From Streptomyces sp. GESEQ-35 (GTDB taxonomy: Bacteria > Actinomycetota > Actinomycetes > Streptomycetales > Streptomycetaceae): a stretch of 64,000 nt of DNA. Shown here one piece after another: positions 43,412 to 51,713 of the stretch; within the stretch, counting starts at the first letter, position 1; each line of letters starts with the position of its first letter. The notes under the pieces were generated by a model. That model searched no databases and was not told the DNA's origin. It saw only the letters and a program-made list of their open reading frames with translations. The position numbers and the translations under genes are program-made. The stretch covers positions 62,001 to 126,000 of the forward strand of contig NZ_JAFFSX010000013.1 of NCBI RefSeq assembly GCF_017948485.1, in the 5' to 3' direction.

Positions 43412-44467
43412 TCAGGGCACGACGACGATGCGGGCCGGTCCGCCCGCGTCCCGTGCCGCGTCGAGCGCGTCGGGCACCTCGTCGAGCCCGACGGTTCCGC
43501 CGAGCATCGGCCCGACGTCGAGGCTGCCGGAGCAGACCGCCTCGAACGCCTCGTCCCAGTGGGCCATCGACGGACCACCGCCGAACTGGATGTTGAGGCC
43601 CTTCCGCTTGGCGGTCAGGGTGTGCAGGTGATCGCCCTCCGGCGGACCACCCACGGAGAAGATCCGGGTGCCGCGCTCGCACCCCTTGACGATCGAGTCG
43701 AGGACGCCCGGGACACCGACGCACTCGAACACGACGCAGCCCGGCAGTCCGGCCGTGGCCATCAGCTCCTTCGCCGACTCGGCCGTTCCGCGGGCGACAT
43801 CACGCCATGCCCGGTACGGCGAGATCCCGGCGGGGTCGATGACCACGTCGGCTCCCATGGCCAGCGCGGTCGCCCGTCGCGAGGCCACGAAGTCGACCGC
43901 CACGACCGGCCCCACGCCGAGGCGCCCGAGCTGTGCGATCACCGACAGGCCGATCGCGCCGCAGCCGATGACGAGCGGTGCCTCCATGGTCGTGACCTGG
44001 GCACGCGACGCGGTCGACCAGCCCACCGAGATCGCGTCGGCGACGCACACGACCTCGCCGGGGAGGCCGGAGACCACGACCCGGGTGATGGCCTCGGTCA
44101 GCAGCAGGTACTCGCCGAATCCGCCGGGGGAGTCCGGGTTCTGCCCGATGATCCTGCGGCCGGCGGCGGTGGACAGCACCGGCAGTGAACTCACCCGGGT
44201 GCCGACGGGGATACGGCGCTCGGTGCCGGGGCCGTGGTCGACCACCTCGGCGCAGTACTCGTGGCCCATGACGATGTCGGCGTCCTGGTCGTACGTCGAC
44301 ATCCCGCTGTCGTCGTCGGCGCCCGCCTCAGGATGATCCATGAAGTGGAGGTCCGACGCGCAGATCCCGCACGCGAGCGATCGGACGAGGAGCTGGCCCG
44401 GTCCGGGAACCGGATCGTCGATGGTCCGCACCTCGACCGTCCCACCCCGCAGCACGGCAGCACGCAT
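43412..44467 (-). CDS. Zinc-containing alcohol dehydrogenase
   Basis: 351 residues, medium-chain dehydrogenase. Catalytic zinc residues are in CGICASDLHFMDHPE and VMGHEYCAEVVDHG; the Rossmann loop is VIGCGAIGLSVIAQLGRLGV. The four-cysteine structural zinc loop after GHEY is absent. GGGGGAA precedes the ATG at 44467. First gene of a leftward operon (alcohol dehydrogenase, NTF2-like, SDR). Close to the mycofactocin locus, so use of that cofactor is possible but not shown. Confidence 0.9.
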   Translation of the reverse strand: MRAAVLRGGTVEVRTIDDPVPGPGQLLVRSLACGICASDLHFMDHPEAGADDDSGMSTYDQDADIVMGHEYCAEVVDHGPGTERRIPVGTRVSSLPVLSTAAGRRIIGQNPDSPGGFGEYLLLTEAITRVVVSGLPGEVVCVADAISVGWSTASRAQVTTMEAPLVIGCGAIGLSVIAQLGRLGVGPVVAVDFVASRRATALAMGADVVIDPAGISPYRAWRDVARGTAESAKELMATAGLPGCVVFECVGVPGVLDSIVKGCERGTRIFSVGGPPEGDHLHTLTAKRKGLNIQFGGGPSMAHWDEAFEAVCSGSLDVGPMLGGTVGLDEVPDALDAARDAGGPARIVVVP

Positions 44468-44532
44468 CAGGTTCCCCCATCCGAGAAGACGGTTCTCGCC
44501 TCCGTCCTGGGACTGTAGCGACGTCGTGCGAG

Positions 44533-44555
44533 TTATAGAAGACCGTCTCCTATAA
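44533..44555. promoter_or_regulatory. TetR operator TTATAGAAGAC-C-GTCTCCTATAA
   Basis: Inverted repeat with 11-bp arms matching at 10 positions around one central base. It lies between the alcohol dehydrogenase start (44467) and the TetR start (44567), only 12 bp before the TetR ATG. Strong candidate operator for both. Confidence 0.75.
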
Positions 44556-44566
44556 ATGCGGCTACG

Positions 44567-45196
44567 ATGCACGGCATGCCAGAGTCCCGCCGTCGCCCGG
44601 GTCGTCCACGTGACACGAGCATCGACGAACGGGCTCTCGCGGCCACGCGCGAACTCCTCGTCCGGCGTGGTTTCGACGCGACGACGATCCAGGCCGTCGC
44701 GGAGCGCTCCGGCGTGCATGCGTCCGCCATCTACCGTCGCTGGCCGTCACGGATCGAGCTGATCGAGGAAGCGACCTTCCCCGGGCTCAGCCCGATGAGC
44801 GTGCGGCCGACGGGCGATCTCCGTCGCGATGTCCGCCGGTTCATCCGCGCCTACCTGGCGGCCTTCAACGCGCCGGCGGCGCGTGCGGCCGCGGCCGGTC
44901 TCCTCGCGCACCACCAGGCGTCGAGGCGGCCGCGTCCGCCGGAGTTGGACCTGAGGGTGTCGGCACGGCCGCAGTTCCAGGACATCCTGCGCGCCGCACC
45001 GCCCGGAAGCGTCGACCCCGCCGTCGACCCGGACGACGTCTTCGACATGCTCCTCGGCGCCGTGCTGGCCCGCACCCTCCTCCTCAACGTCACGACGCGC
45101 CAACGTCCTCTGGAGCGCACCGTCGAGATGGTTCTCCGGCTGCTACGCCCCCTCGACGGCGGCGAAGCCGCCGAGCCGCCCTCCCGGCAGCGGTAG
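44567..45196 (+). CDS. TetR-family repressor of the ADH-SDR operon
   Basis: 209 residues. HTH: ATRELLVRRGFDATTIQAVA, then RSGVHASAIYRRWPSRIELI. Start taken at 44567; ATG 44576 is equally possible. Divergent from the alcohol dehydrogenase operon across the palindrome at 44533, which it probably binds. Converges on mftR. Confidence 0.9.
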   Translation: MHGMPESRRRPGRPRDTSIDERALAATRELLVRRGFDATTIQAVAERSGVHASAIYRRWPSRIELIEEATFPGLSPMSVRPTGDLRRDVRRFIRAYLAAFNAPAARAAAAGLLAHHQASRRPRPPELDLRVSARPQFQDILRAAPPGSVDPAVDPDDVFDMLLGAVLARTLLLNVTTRQRPLERTVEMVLRLLRPLDGGEAAEPPSRQR

Positions 45197-45246
45197 TCCA
45201 GGCGGCAACCAATCAGGTCGATCGCCACGCCGGGAGCGGGAGTTGC

Positions 45247-45882
45247 TCACGTCTCAACTGTCGTTTCGTACGCCTGAAATCCGGGCGCGAGCGCGCGCAG
45301 TGCCTGGTCGAGGAAGTCGCTGAGGTCGGAGCCGTCGTGGCGCAGCCACTGTTCGTAGGCGGCCACGGCGGCGCCCAGGCAGGCGTGGGCGATCACCTGG
45401 GGCAGCAGAGCGTCGGTCGGGCGGCCGAGACGTGGGGCGACGAACTCGGCGACCACGGCGCGCCATTCGGCGTACCGGAGCGTGGAGTGGGCCTGTAGCG
45501 CGGGCACTTGCATGATCAGCGACATCCGCACGCGGTGCCAGGGGAGCTGGGACGCGTCGAGACGGTTGAAGTCGACGATCGCTTCCCGCAACGCGTCCAT
45601 CATCGGCAGGTCGCTCGGGTACGCGGCGAGCACCGCCCGCATGCGTTGCAACTCCTCCTCGAAGTTGCCCCAGACCGCGTCGTTCTTCGACCTGTAGTAG
45701 CGGAAGAACGTGCGGCGTCCGATGCCGGCGGCGGCCGCGATGTCCTCCACGGTGACCTCGTCGAAGCCGCGCGCGGAGAAGAGCCGCAGGGCGTGCTGTT
45801 CGAGTTGCGCGTGGGACGTCGACGGCCGGCGTCCGGTGCGGGAGGCCCGGTCGGCGCTGGGTGAACTCGGCGACTTCTGCAC
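45247..45882 (-). CDS. mftR: Mycofactocin-locus TetR regulator MftR
   Basis: 211 residues. HTH: LRLFSARGFDEVTVEDIAAA, then GIGRRTFFRYYRSKNDAVWG, a pattern typical of MftR. It starts with GTG at 45882 behind AAGGAAGAG and is divergent from mftA. A palindrome sits 15 bp upstream. Family knowledge: MftR represses mft genes until long-chain acyl-CoA binds. The match and the position next to mftA make the call secure. Confidence 0.9.
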   Translation of the reverse strand: MQKSPSSPSADRASRTGRRPSTSHAQLEQHALRLFSARGFDEVTVEDIAAAAGIGRRTFFRYYRSKNDAVWGNFEEELQRMRAVLAAYPSDLPMMDALREAIVDFNRLDASQLPWHRVRMSLIMQVPALQAHSTLRYAEWRAVVAEFVAPRLGRPTDALLPQVIAHACLGAAVAAYEQWLRHDGSDLSDFLDQALRALAPGFQAYETTVET

Positions 45883-45896
45883 GCACTCTTCCTTTC

Positions 45897-45909
45897 GGCA
45901 CCAGGTGCC
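45897..45909. promoter_or_regulatory. Palindrome GGCACC-A-GGTGCC in the mftR/mftA interval
   Basis: Perfect 6-bp arms around a central A, in the 83-bp gap between divergent mftR and mftA. Probable MftR operator. Confidence 0.6.
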
Positions 45910-45965
45910 ATTATGGTCCCGGACAGTGGAGAACGTTCATATCCGGCAATGAGAGGGAGCTTCTC

Positions 45966-46106
45966 ATGGGTGCTGCGACACCGGCCTCCGATCCCTTTGC
46001 CCAGGACGAGCGGGCACGCGAGGCGGACCTCGCGGACCAGGACCTGGTCGAGGACGACCTGCTGGTCGAGGAGGTCTCCATCGACGGCATGTGCGGCGTG
46101 TACTGA
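45966..46106 (+). CDS. mftA: Mycofactocin precursor peptide MftA
   Basis: 46 residues, ending in the diagnostic IDGMCGVY, whose last Val-Tyr dipeptide is decarboxylated and crosslinked by MftC. An acidic leader (LADQDLVEDDLLVEEV) precedes it, as in other MftA. GGGAG lies about six bases before the ATG at 45966. First gene of the rightward mft operon; mftB starts 13 nt after the stop. Confidence 0.96.
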   Translation: MGAATPASDPFAQDERAREADLADQDLVEDDLLVEEVSIDGMCGVY

Positions 46107-46119
46107 ACCGGGTCGACCG

Positions 46120-46413
46120 ATGCCGCCTTTCGATCTGGACCGGGCCTGGACCCTGCACCCGCAGGTCGCGGTGCGCCCGGAATCCTTCGGTGCCCTGCTC
46201 TACCACTTCGGAACCCGGCGGCTGTCGTTCCTGAAGGACCGCAGACTCCTCGCCGCGGTACGGCACTTGGCCGACCGGCCGAGCGCCGCGGCCGCCTGCG
46301 CGGACGCCGGTATCCGTGAGGACGAACTGGCGCGCTACCGGACGGCACTGGCCACGCTGGCGACTTCGCACATGATCGTGGAGCGCAACTCCCCTGAAGA
46401 GGAGGCGACATGA
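46120..46413 (+). CDS. mftB: Mycofactocin RiPP chaperone MftB
   Basis: 97 residues, PqqD-like recognition protein that binds the MftA leader and presents it to MftC. The stretch ALLYHFGTRRLSFLKDRRLL and the C-terminal YRTALATLATSHMIVERN fit MftB. ATG at 46120 gives the family length; the frame is open further upstream through mftA. ATGA overlap with mftC. Confidence 0.92.
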   Translation: MPPFDLDRAWTLHPQVAVRPESFGALLYHFGTRRLSFLKDRRLLAAVRHLADRPSAAAACADAGIREDELARYRTALATLATSHMIVERNSPEEEAT

Positions 46414-47627
46414 CAGCACCGGCGGCCCGCCTGGTGGATCACTTCCAGTACGGCCTGGACGCCCCGATCTGCCTGACCTGGGAGCTGACCTACGCCTGCA
46501 ACCTGTCCTGTGTGCACTGCCTCTCCAGCTCGGGCCGCCGCGACCCGCGTGAACTGAGCACCGAGGAGTGCAAGGCCGTCATCGACGAGCTCGAGCGCAT
46601 GCAGGTCTTCTACGTCAATATCGGCGGCGGCGAACCCACCGTCCGCCCCGACTTCTGGGAACTGGTCGACTACGCCACCGCCCATCGTGTGGGCGTGAAG
46701 TTCTCCACCAACGGTGTCAGGATCACCCGGGACACGGCACGCCGCCTCGCCGCCTCCGACTACGTGGATGTGCAGTTGTCCCTGGACGGCGCCACCGCCG
46801 AGGTGAACGACGCCGTGCGCGGGGAGGGTTCGTACGCCACCGCCCTGCGTGCGATGGGGCATCTGCGGGAGGCGGGCTTCGCCGGGTTCAAGATCTCCGT
46901 GGTGGTCACCCGGCACAATGCCGGCCAACTCGACGCGTTCCAGGAGCTCGCCGCCCGTTACGGCGCCCAACTGCGGCTCACCCGGCTGCGGCCGTCCGGT
47001 CGCGGCGCCGACGTCTGGGACGAGCTGCATCCGACCGCCGGGCAGCAGAAGGAGCTGTACGACTGGCTGGTGGCGCGCGGCGAGAACGTGCTCACCGGTG
47101 ACTCCTTCTTCCACCTGTCCGCCTACGGCGACCCGCTGCCCGGGCTGAACCTCTGCGGCGCCGGCCGGGTGGTCTGCCTGATCGACCCGGTGGGTGACGT
47201 CTACGCCTGCCCGTTCGCCATCCACGACGCCTTCCGGGCCGGAAACGTGCGCGACGAGGGCGGCTTCACCCGGGTGTGGCGCGCGTCGGACCTCTTCGCC
47301 GACCTGCGGCGTCCGCAGACGGGTGGCGCGTGCACGAACTGCTCGGCGTTCGACGCCTGCCGGGGCGGCTGCATGGCGGCGAAGTTCTTCACCGGGCTGC
47401 CGCTGGACGGCCCGGACCCGGAGTGCGTACGGGGTCATGGCGAGGCGGCCCTGGCGGATCCGCACCGTACGGTCCCGGCTCCCGCCCAGGACCACTCGCA
47501 CCGCACCAGCCGTGAACCGGCCGCCCGCGAGCCGGTGTTCGTGACCATCGGCAGCCGGTCCGGCCCCCGGACACCGCCGGTGTCCGCGTGCGAGGACCAC
47601 CCGCTCGCCGGGTTCCGTCTCCCTTAG
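46410..47627 (+). CDS. mftC: Mycofactocin radical SAM maturase MftC
   Basis: 405 residues. The radical-SAM cluster ligands are Cys30, Cys34 and Cys37 (TYACNLSCVHC). IGGGEPTVRPDFWELV is the SAM-binding GGE region. SPASM auxiliary-cluster cysteines lie in GDVYACPFAIHDAF, GACTNCSAFDACRGGC and the late PDPEC. MftC decarboxylates the C-terminal Tyr of MftA and crosslinks Val and Tyr. The C-terminal 45 residues (His/Ser/Pro-rich) extend past the usual end. Confidence 0.95.
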   Translation: MTAPAARLVDHFQYGLDAPICLTWELTYACNLSCVHCLSSSGRRDPRELSTEECKAVIDELERMQVFYVNIGGGEPTVRPDFWELVDYATAHRVGVKFSTNGVRITRDTARRLAASDYVDVQLSLDGATAEVNDAVRGEGSYATALRAMGHLREAGFAGFKISVVVTRHNAGQLDAFQELAARYGAQLRLTRLRPSGRGADVWDELHPTAGQQKELYDWLVARGENVLTGDSFFHLSAYGDPLPGLNLCGAGRVVCLIDPVGDVYACPFAIHDAFRAGNVRDEGGFTRVWRASDLFADLRRPQTGGACTNCSAFDACRGGCMAAKFFTGLPLDGPDPECVRGHGEAALADPHRTVPAPAQDHSHRTSREPAAREPVFVTIGSRSGPRTPPVSACEDHPLAGFRLP

Positions 47628-47648
47628 ACAACGAAGAGGTACGTCGTC

Positions 47649-48833
47649 ATGGGCAACCGTTGGTTCGAGACCGTCGAACACGCCCGGCAGCGGGCCGCGA
47701 GGCGACTTCCGAAGTCCGTCTACAGCGCCCTGCTGGCGGGCTCGGAGGCCGGTGTGTCGTACCGGGACAACACCGCCGCCTTCCAGGAACTGGGCTTCGC
47801 CCCGCACGTGGCGGACCTGTCCGCCGAGCGGACCACGGCGACCACGGTCATGGGCCAGGAGATCGCCCTCCCGGTGATCATCTCGCCCACGGGCGTCCAG
47901 GCCGTCCACCCCGACGGGGAGTTGGCCGTCGCGCGGGCCGCCGCCGCGCGGGGGACCGCGATGGGGCTGAGCTCCTTCGCGAGCAAACCGGTCGAGGAGG
48001 TCGTGGCGGCCAACCCGCGCACGTTCTTCCAGATGTACTGGCTCGGGTCGAAGGACTCCATGATCCGGGTGATGGAGCGGGCCCGCGCCGCGGGCGCGGT
48101 CGGTCTCATCGTCACCCTCGACTGGTCCTTCTCCCACGCCCGGGACTGGGGCAGCCCCTGGATTCCGGAGCGGCTCGACCTGAAGGCGATGGTGAAACTG
48201 GCCCCGCAGGGCCTGTCCCGGCCGGGCTGGCTGCTCGACTACGCACGCTCCGGCAGCCTCCCGGACCTCACCCTTCCCAACCTGGCGGGCCCCGAGGGCA
48301 CAGCACCGGCCTTCTTCGGCGCGTACGGGGAGTGGATGGGCACCCCGCCGCCCACCTGGGACGACATCCGCTGGATGCGCGACGAGTGGCAGGGCCCGTT
48401 CCTGCTGAAGGGCATCTCGCGCGTCGACGACGCCCGGCGCGCGGTGGACGCCGGGGTCACCGCGATCTCGGTGTCCAACCACGGCGGCAACAACCTCGAC
48501 TCCACGCCCGCGCCGATCAGACTGCTGCCCGCGGTGGCGGACGCGGTCGGCGACCAGGTCGAGGTGCTCCTCGACGGCGGTGTCCGGCGGGGCGGGGACG
48601 TCGTGAAGGCCCTGGCGCTCGGTGCGCGGGCCGTGCTGATCGGCCGCGCGTATCTGTGGGGGCTCGCGGCGGCGGGGCAGACGGGAGTGGAGAACGTCCT
48701 CGACATCATGGCCGGGGGCATCGACTCCGCGCTGCGTGCCCTTGGCCGGTCCTCGGTCCATGAACTCACCCCGGACGACGTCCTGATCCCGCCCGGCTTC
48801 ACCCGCACGCCGGGAATCAGGGAGCCGGTATGA
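47649..48833 (+). CDS. mftD: Pre-mycofactocin synthase MftD (FMN-dependent)
   Basis: 394 residues, lactate-dehydrogenase-like FMN enzyme. The hallmark of MftD is SNHGGNNLDSTPAPIRLLP, where other family members have SNHGGRQLD; VLLDGGVRRGGDVVKALALG forms the FMN phosphate site. It oxidatively deaminates the AHDP intermediate to give the redox-active dicarbonyl PMFT. Starts 21 nt after mftC; stop overlaps mftE. Confidence 0.95.
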   Translation: MGNRWFETVEHARQRAARRLPKSVYSALLAGSEAGVSYRDNTAAFQELGFAPHVADLSAERTTATTVMGQEIALPVIISPTGVQAVHPDGELAVARAAAARGTAMGLSSFASKPVEEVVAANPRTFFQMYWLGSKDSMIRVMERARAAGAVGLIVTLDWSFSHARDWGSPWIPERLDLKAMVKLAPQGLSRPGWLLDYARSGSLPDLTLPNLAGPEGTAPAFFGAYGEWMGTPPPTWDDIRWMRDEWQGPFLLKGISRVDDARRAVDAGVTAISVSNHGGNNLDSTPAPIRLLPAVADAVGDQVEVLLDGGVRRGGDVVKALALGARAVLIGRAYLWGLAAAGQTGVENVLDIMAGGIDSALRALGRSSVHELTPDDVLIPPGFTRTPGIREPV

Positions 48834-49510
48834 CGGACCTGACCCGGATGGCCTGGCCCACCGTGCCGGACCGGCCCCTCGTCCTGGTACCGCTCGGGTC
48901 CGTCGAACAGCACGGCCCCCATCTGCCCCTGGACACGGACACGAGGATCGCCGACGCCGTCGCCCGCGGTGCGGCCCGGCGGCTGCCAGGACCGGTGCTC
49001 GTGGCGCCGCCGGTCGCGTACACCGCCAGCGGTGAGCACCAGTCCTTCCCCGGTACCGTCTCCATCGGCAACGAGGCGCTGCGCTGCGTGCTCCTGGAGC
49101 TCGTCCGCTCGCTGTCCCTCTGGTCGGGCCGCATCGTGTTCGTCAACGGCCATGGCGGCAACGTCCGTTGCCTCGCCGAAGCGGTCGGCCGACTGACCGA
49201 GGAGGGACACGACGTCGAGTGGGCGCCCTGTTTCCCCGCGGGAGGCGACGCACACGCCGGTCACACCGAGACCTCGCTCATGCTCCATCTCGCCCCGGAT
49301 CTGGTGGACATGACCCGGGCACGACCAGGAAACCCCGCGCCTCTCGCCGAGTTGATGCCCGCGCTCCTCGCCGGGGGCGTCGGTGCCGTGTCGCCGTCCG
49401 GCGTGCTCGGCGACCCGACGACCGCGACGGCCGAGGACGGCGCCCGGCTCCTCGACGAGTTGATCGGCGATGTGGCCGGACGACTGTGCCCGCAGGAGGT
49501 GCGGCCGTGA
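48830..49510 (+). CDS. mftE: Mycofactocin peptidase MftE (creatininase family)
   Basis: 226 residues. Metal ligands typical of creatininases: SVEQHGPHLPLDTDTRIA (Glu, His, Asp), NGHGGN, and DAHAGHTETSLML. MftE releases the crosslinked C-terminal dipeptide from MftA to give AHDP. ATGA overlap with mftD and GTGA overlap with the SDR gene. Confidence 0.94.
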   Translation: MTDLTRMAWPTVPDRPLVLVPLGSVEQHGPHLPLDTDTRIADAVARGAARRLPGPVLVAPPVAYTASGEHQSFPGTVSIGNEALRCVLLELVRSLSLWSGRIVFVNGHGGNVRCLAEAVGRLTEEGHDVEWAPCFPAGGDAHAGHTETSLMLHLAPDLVDMTRARPGNPAPLAELMPALLAGGVGAVSPSGVLGDPTTATAEDGARLLDELIGDVAGRLCPQEVRP

Positions 49511-50316
49511 TCGACTCCAGCGGACGCGTCGCCCTCGTGACCGGGGCGGCCCGGGGGATCGGTGCCGCGACCGTACGGGCCCTGTGCGCCGAGGGGTATG
49601 GAGTGCTCGCGCTCGACGGGTGCGCGGGCAGCGGTCCGGACCGGGGCGCCGGAGTGGACTACCCGCTCGCCGACCGTGAGGAGCTGGAGAAACTCGGTGC
49701 GGAGTATCCCGGCCAGGTGCTCGTCGAGGTGGCCGACGTACGGGACCGGGACGCGCTGGACGCGGCGGCGGCCAGAGCGGTCGCACGCTTCGGGCGGTTG
49801 GACGCCGTGGTCGCCGCGGCGGCCGTCATCTGCGGTGGCGAACCCCTGTGGGAGATCCCGGAAGCGCATCTGCGGACCTTGTGGGACGTCGACGTCATGG
49901 GCGTGTGGAACACCGCCGCGGCCTGTGTGCCCCACCTGCTCGACGGACCCGCCCCGAGCGGCTGCCGGTTCGTCGCCGTCGCCTCGGCGGCCGGCACCCG
50001 CGGCCTGTTCCACCTCGGCGGCTACGGCGCCGCCAAGCACGCCGTCATCGGGCTGGTGCGTGGGCTCGCGGCCGACCTCGTCAACACCGGGGTGACAGCC
50101 GTGGCGGTCTCCCCGGGCTCCACGCGCACCGCCATGCTGGAGGCGACGGCCGCGCTCTACGGCCTCGACGACGTCGAGTCGTTCACCGACTCCCAGCTCA
50201 CCGGCCGGCTGGGCGAACCCGAAGAGGTCGCCGCGCTCATCGCCTTCTGCTGTTCCCCGCAGGGCGCGGTCGCCAATGGCTCCGTCATGAGTGCGGAGGG
50301 GGGATTCCGGGGGTGA
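49507..50316 (+). CDS. Mycofactocin-coupled SDR oxidoreductase
   Basis: 269 residues. The Rossmann motif VTGAARGIGAATVRALCAEG is followed by an insertion (GPDRGAGVDYPLADREELEK) typical of SDRs that keep nicotinamide bound and pass hydride to mycofactocin. The catalytic part is VASAAGTRGLFHLGGYGAAK (Ser, Tyr, Lys). Placed between mftE and mftF with overlaps on both sides. By family knowledge such enzymes oxidise alcohols with non-exchangeable NAD and MFT as external acceptor. Confidence 0.9.
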   Translation: MIDSSGRVALVTGAARGIGAATVRALCAEGYGVLALDGCAGSGPDRGAGVDYPLADREELEKLGAEYPGQVLVEVADVRDRDALDAAAARAVARFGRLDAVVAAAAVICGGEPLWEIPEAHLRTLWDVDVMGVWNTAAACVPHLLDGPAPSGCRFVAVASAAGTRGLFHLGGYGAAKHAVIGLVRGLAADLVNTGVTAVAVSPGSTRTAMLEATAALYGLDDVESFTDSQLTGRLGEPEEVAALIAFCCSPQGAVANGSVMSAEGGFRG

Positions 50317-51713
50317 GCGCCACACTGCCGCACGGGTCCCTCGTCGAACTCGGGCCACAGGTAAGGGAGTACGACGCAGGCCGCATCCTGGTCGGTGGGG
50401 CGCCGCCCCGGCTTGTACGGCTCGGGGCGAGGGCCCTGCCGCTGCTGAAGAACCGCCGGATCCGCCTCGACGACCCGTCCTCCGTACGGCTCGCGGAGCG
50501 GCTCCTCGCCCTCGGGATGGCGCACCCGGTGACCGCCGAACTCCCGCCCTTCGACGCGTCACAGCTGACCGTGGTCGTGCCGGTCCGGGACCGGGCGCGT
50601 GAACTCGACCGGCTGCTGTCCGCCATCGGCGGCGGAACGCAGGTGATCGTCGTCGACGACGGCTCGTACGATCCGTACGCCGTGGTCCGTGTCGCCGCCC
50701 GGCACGGTGCCCGGATCGTGGTCCTCGACGTCAACCGGGGCCCGGCGGCGGCCCGCAACGCCGGTCTGCGGCAGGTCCGTACGCCGTATGTGGCCTTCGT
50801 GGACTCGGACGTCGTCCTCGGCCCGGACGCCTTGCTCGACCTGCTGCGGCACTTCCACGACCCACGGCTGGCCCTCGTGGCCCCGCGGGTCCTGGGCCTG
50901 GACGGCTCCGGTGGCTGGGCCGCGCGGTACGAGGCAGCGCGTTCCTCGCTGGACGTCGGGCCCGAACCCGCTCTCGTACACCCCCGTTCGCGTGTGTCGT
51001 GGATCCCGAGCGCCTGTCTGGTGGCCCGTGTCGACGCGCTGGGGCACGGGTTCGACGAGGGGTTGCGGGTCGGTGAGGACGTCGACCTGGGGTGGCGGCT
51101 GGCCGGCGAGGGGCGGCGGGTCCGCTACGACCCGTCCGTGACGGTCCGGCACGACCATCGCACCCGCGTCACCGACTGGCTGGCGCGCAAGGCCTATTAC
51201 GGCTCCGGGGCACACGCGCTGGCCGTGCGGCACGGCTCCGCGATCGCCCCGGCCGCCCTGACACCCTGGGCGGCGGCGGTGGCGGCCGCATTGCTCGCCC
51301 AGCGTCGCTGGTCCGTGCCGGTGGCGGCGGCGGTGCTCGCGACGGTGTGCCGCGGGTACGCGCGCGATGTCACCGCCGGCAGCGCCGACCCGCGGCGGCT
51401 CGCCGTCTCGCTGACAGGGCTGGGGCTGGCCGCCACGGCGGGACAGACGTCGGCCCTGCTGCTGCGTCACTGGTGGCCGCTCAGCGCGGTGGGCTGCCTG
51501 GTGTCGCGCCGGGTGCGCAGAGCGACCCTGGTCGCCGCGGTCGTCGACGGGCTCCTCGAACACCGGCGCCTCGCCCCGGACTTGGACCCCGTCCGCTTCG
51601 TCCTGGCGCGGCGTCTCGACGACCTCGCATACGGCGCCGGGCTGTGGGCGGGTGCGGTCCGGGGGCGGTCGCCGCGCTGTCTCCTTCCCGAGATCCGCGG
51701 GCGCGTACGGTGA
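50313..51713 (+). CDS. mftF: Mycofactocin glycosyltransferase MftF
   Basis: 466 residues, GT2 family. Catalytic region: TVVVPVRDRARELDRLLSAI, VVDDGSYDP, NRGPAAARNAGLRQVRTPYV, then the DxD-type VDSDVVLGPD and EDVDLGWRL. The N-terminal 85 residues are the MftF-specific PqqD-like part (RIRLDDPSSVRLAERLLALG). The C terminus is hydrophobic. MftF adds beta-1,4-glucose units to the cofactor. GTGA overlaps on both sides. Confidence 0.93.
   Translation: MSATLPHGSLVELGPQVREYDAGRILVGGAPPRLVRLGARALPLLKNRRIRLDDPSSVRLAERLLALGMAHPVTAELPPFDASQLTVVVPVRDRARELDRLLSAIGGGTQVIVVDDGSYDPYAVVRVAARHGARIVVLDVNRGPAAARNAGLRQVRTPYVAFVDSDVVLGPDALLDLLRHFHDPRLALVAPRVLGLDGSGGWAARYEAARSSLDVGPEPALVHPRSRVSWIPSACLVARVDALGHGFDEGLRVGEDVDLGWRLAGEGRRVRYDPSVTVRHDHRTRVTDWLARKAYYGSGAHALAVRHGSAIAPAALTPWAAAVAAALLAQRRWSVPVAAAVLATVCRGYARDVTAGSADPRRLAVSLTGLGLAATAGQTSALLLRHWWPLSAVGCLVSRRVRRATLVAAVVDGLLEHRRLAPDLDPVRFVLARRLDDLAYGAGLWAGAVRGRSPRCLLPEIRGRVR

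Noticed and set aside
43412..44467. Alcohol dehydrogenase as a firm mycofactocin-dependent enzyme
   Set aside because: Position suggests it, but it lacks features I could recognise as specific for the NDMA-dependent family.
46335..48761. Open frame of about 800 codons on the minus strand over mftC-mftD
   Set aside because: Codon-position shadow of the mft genes.
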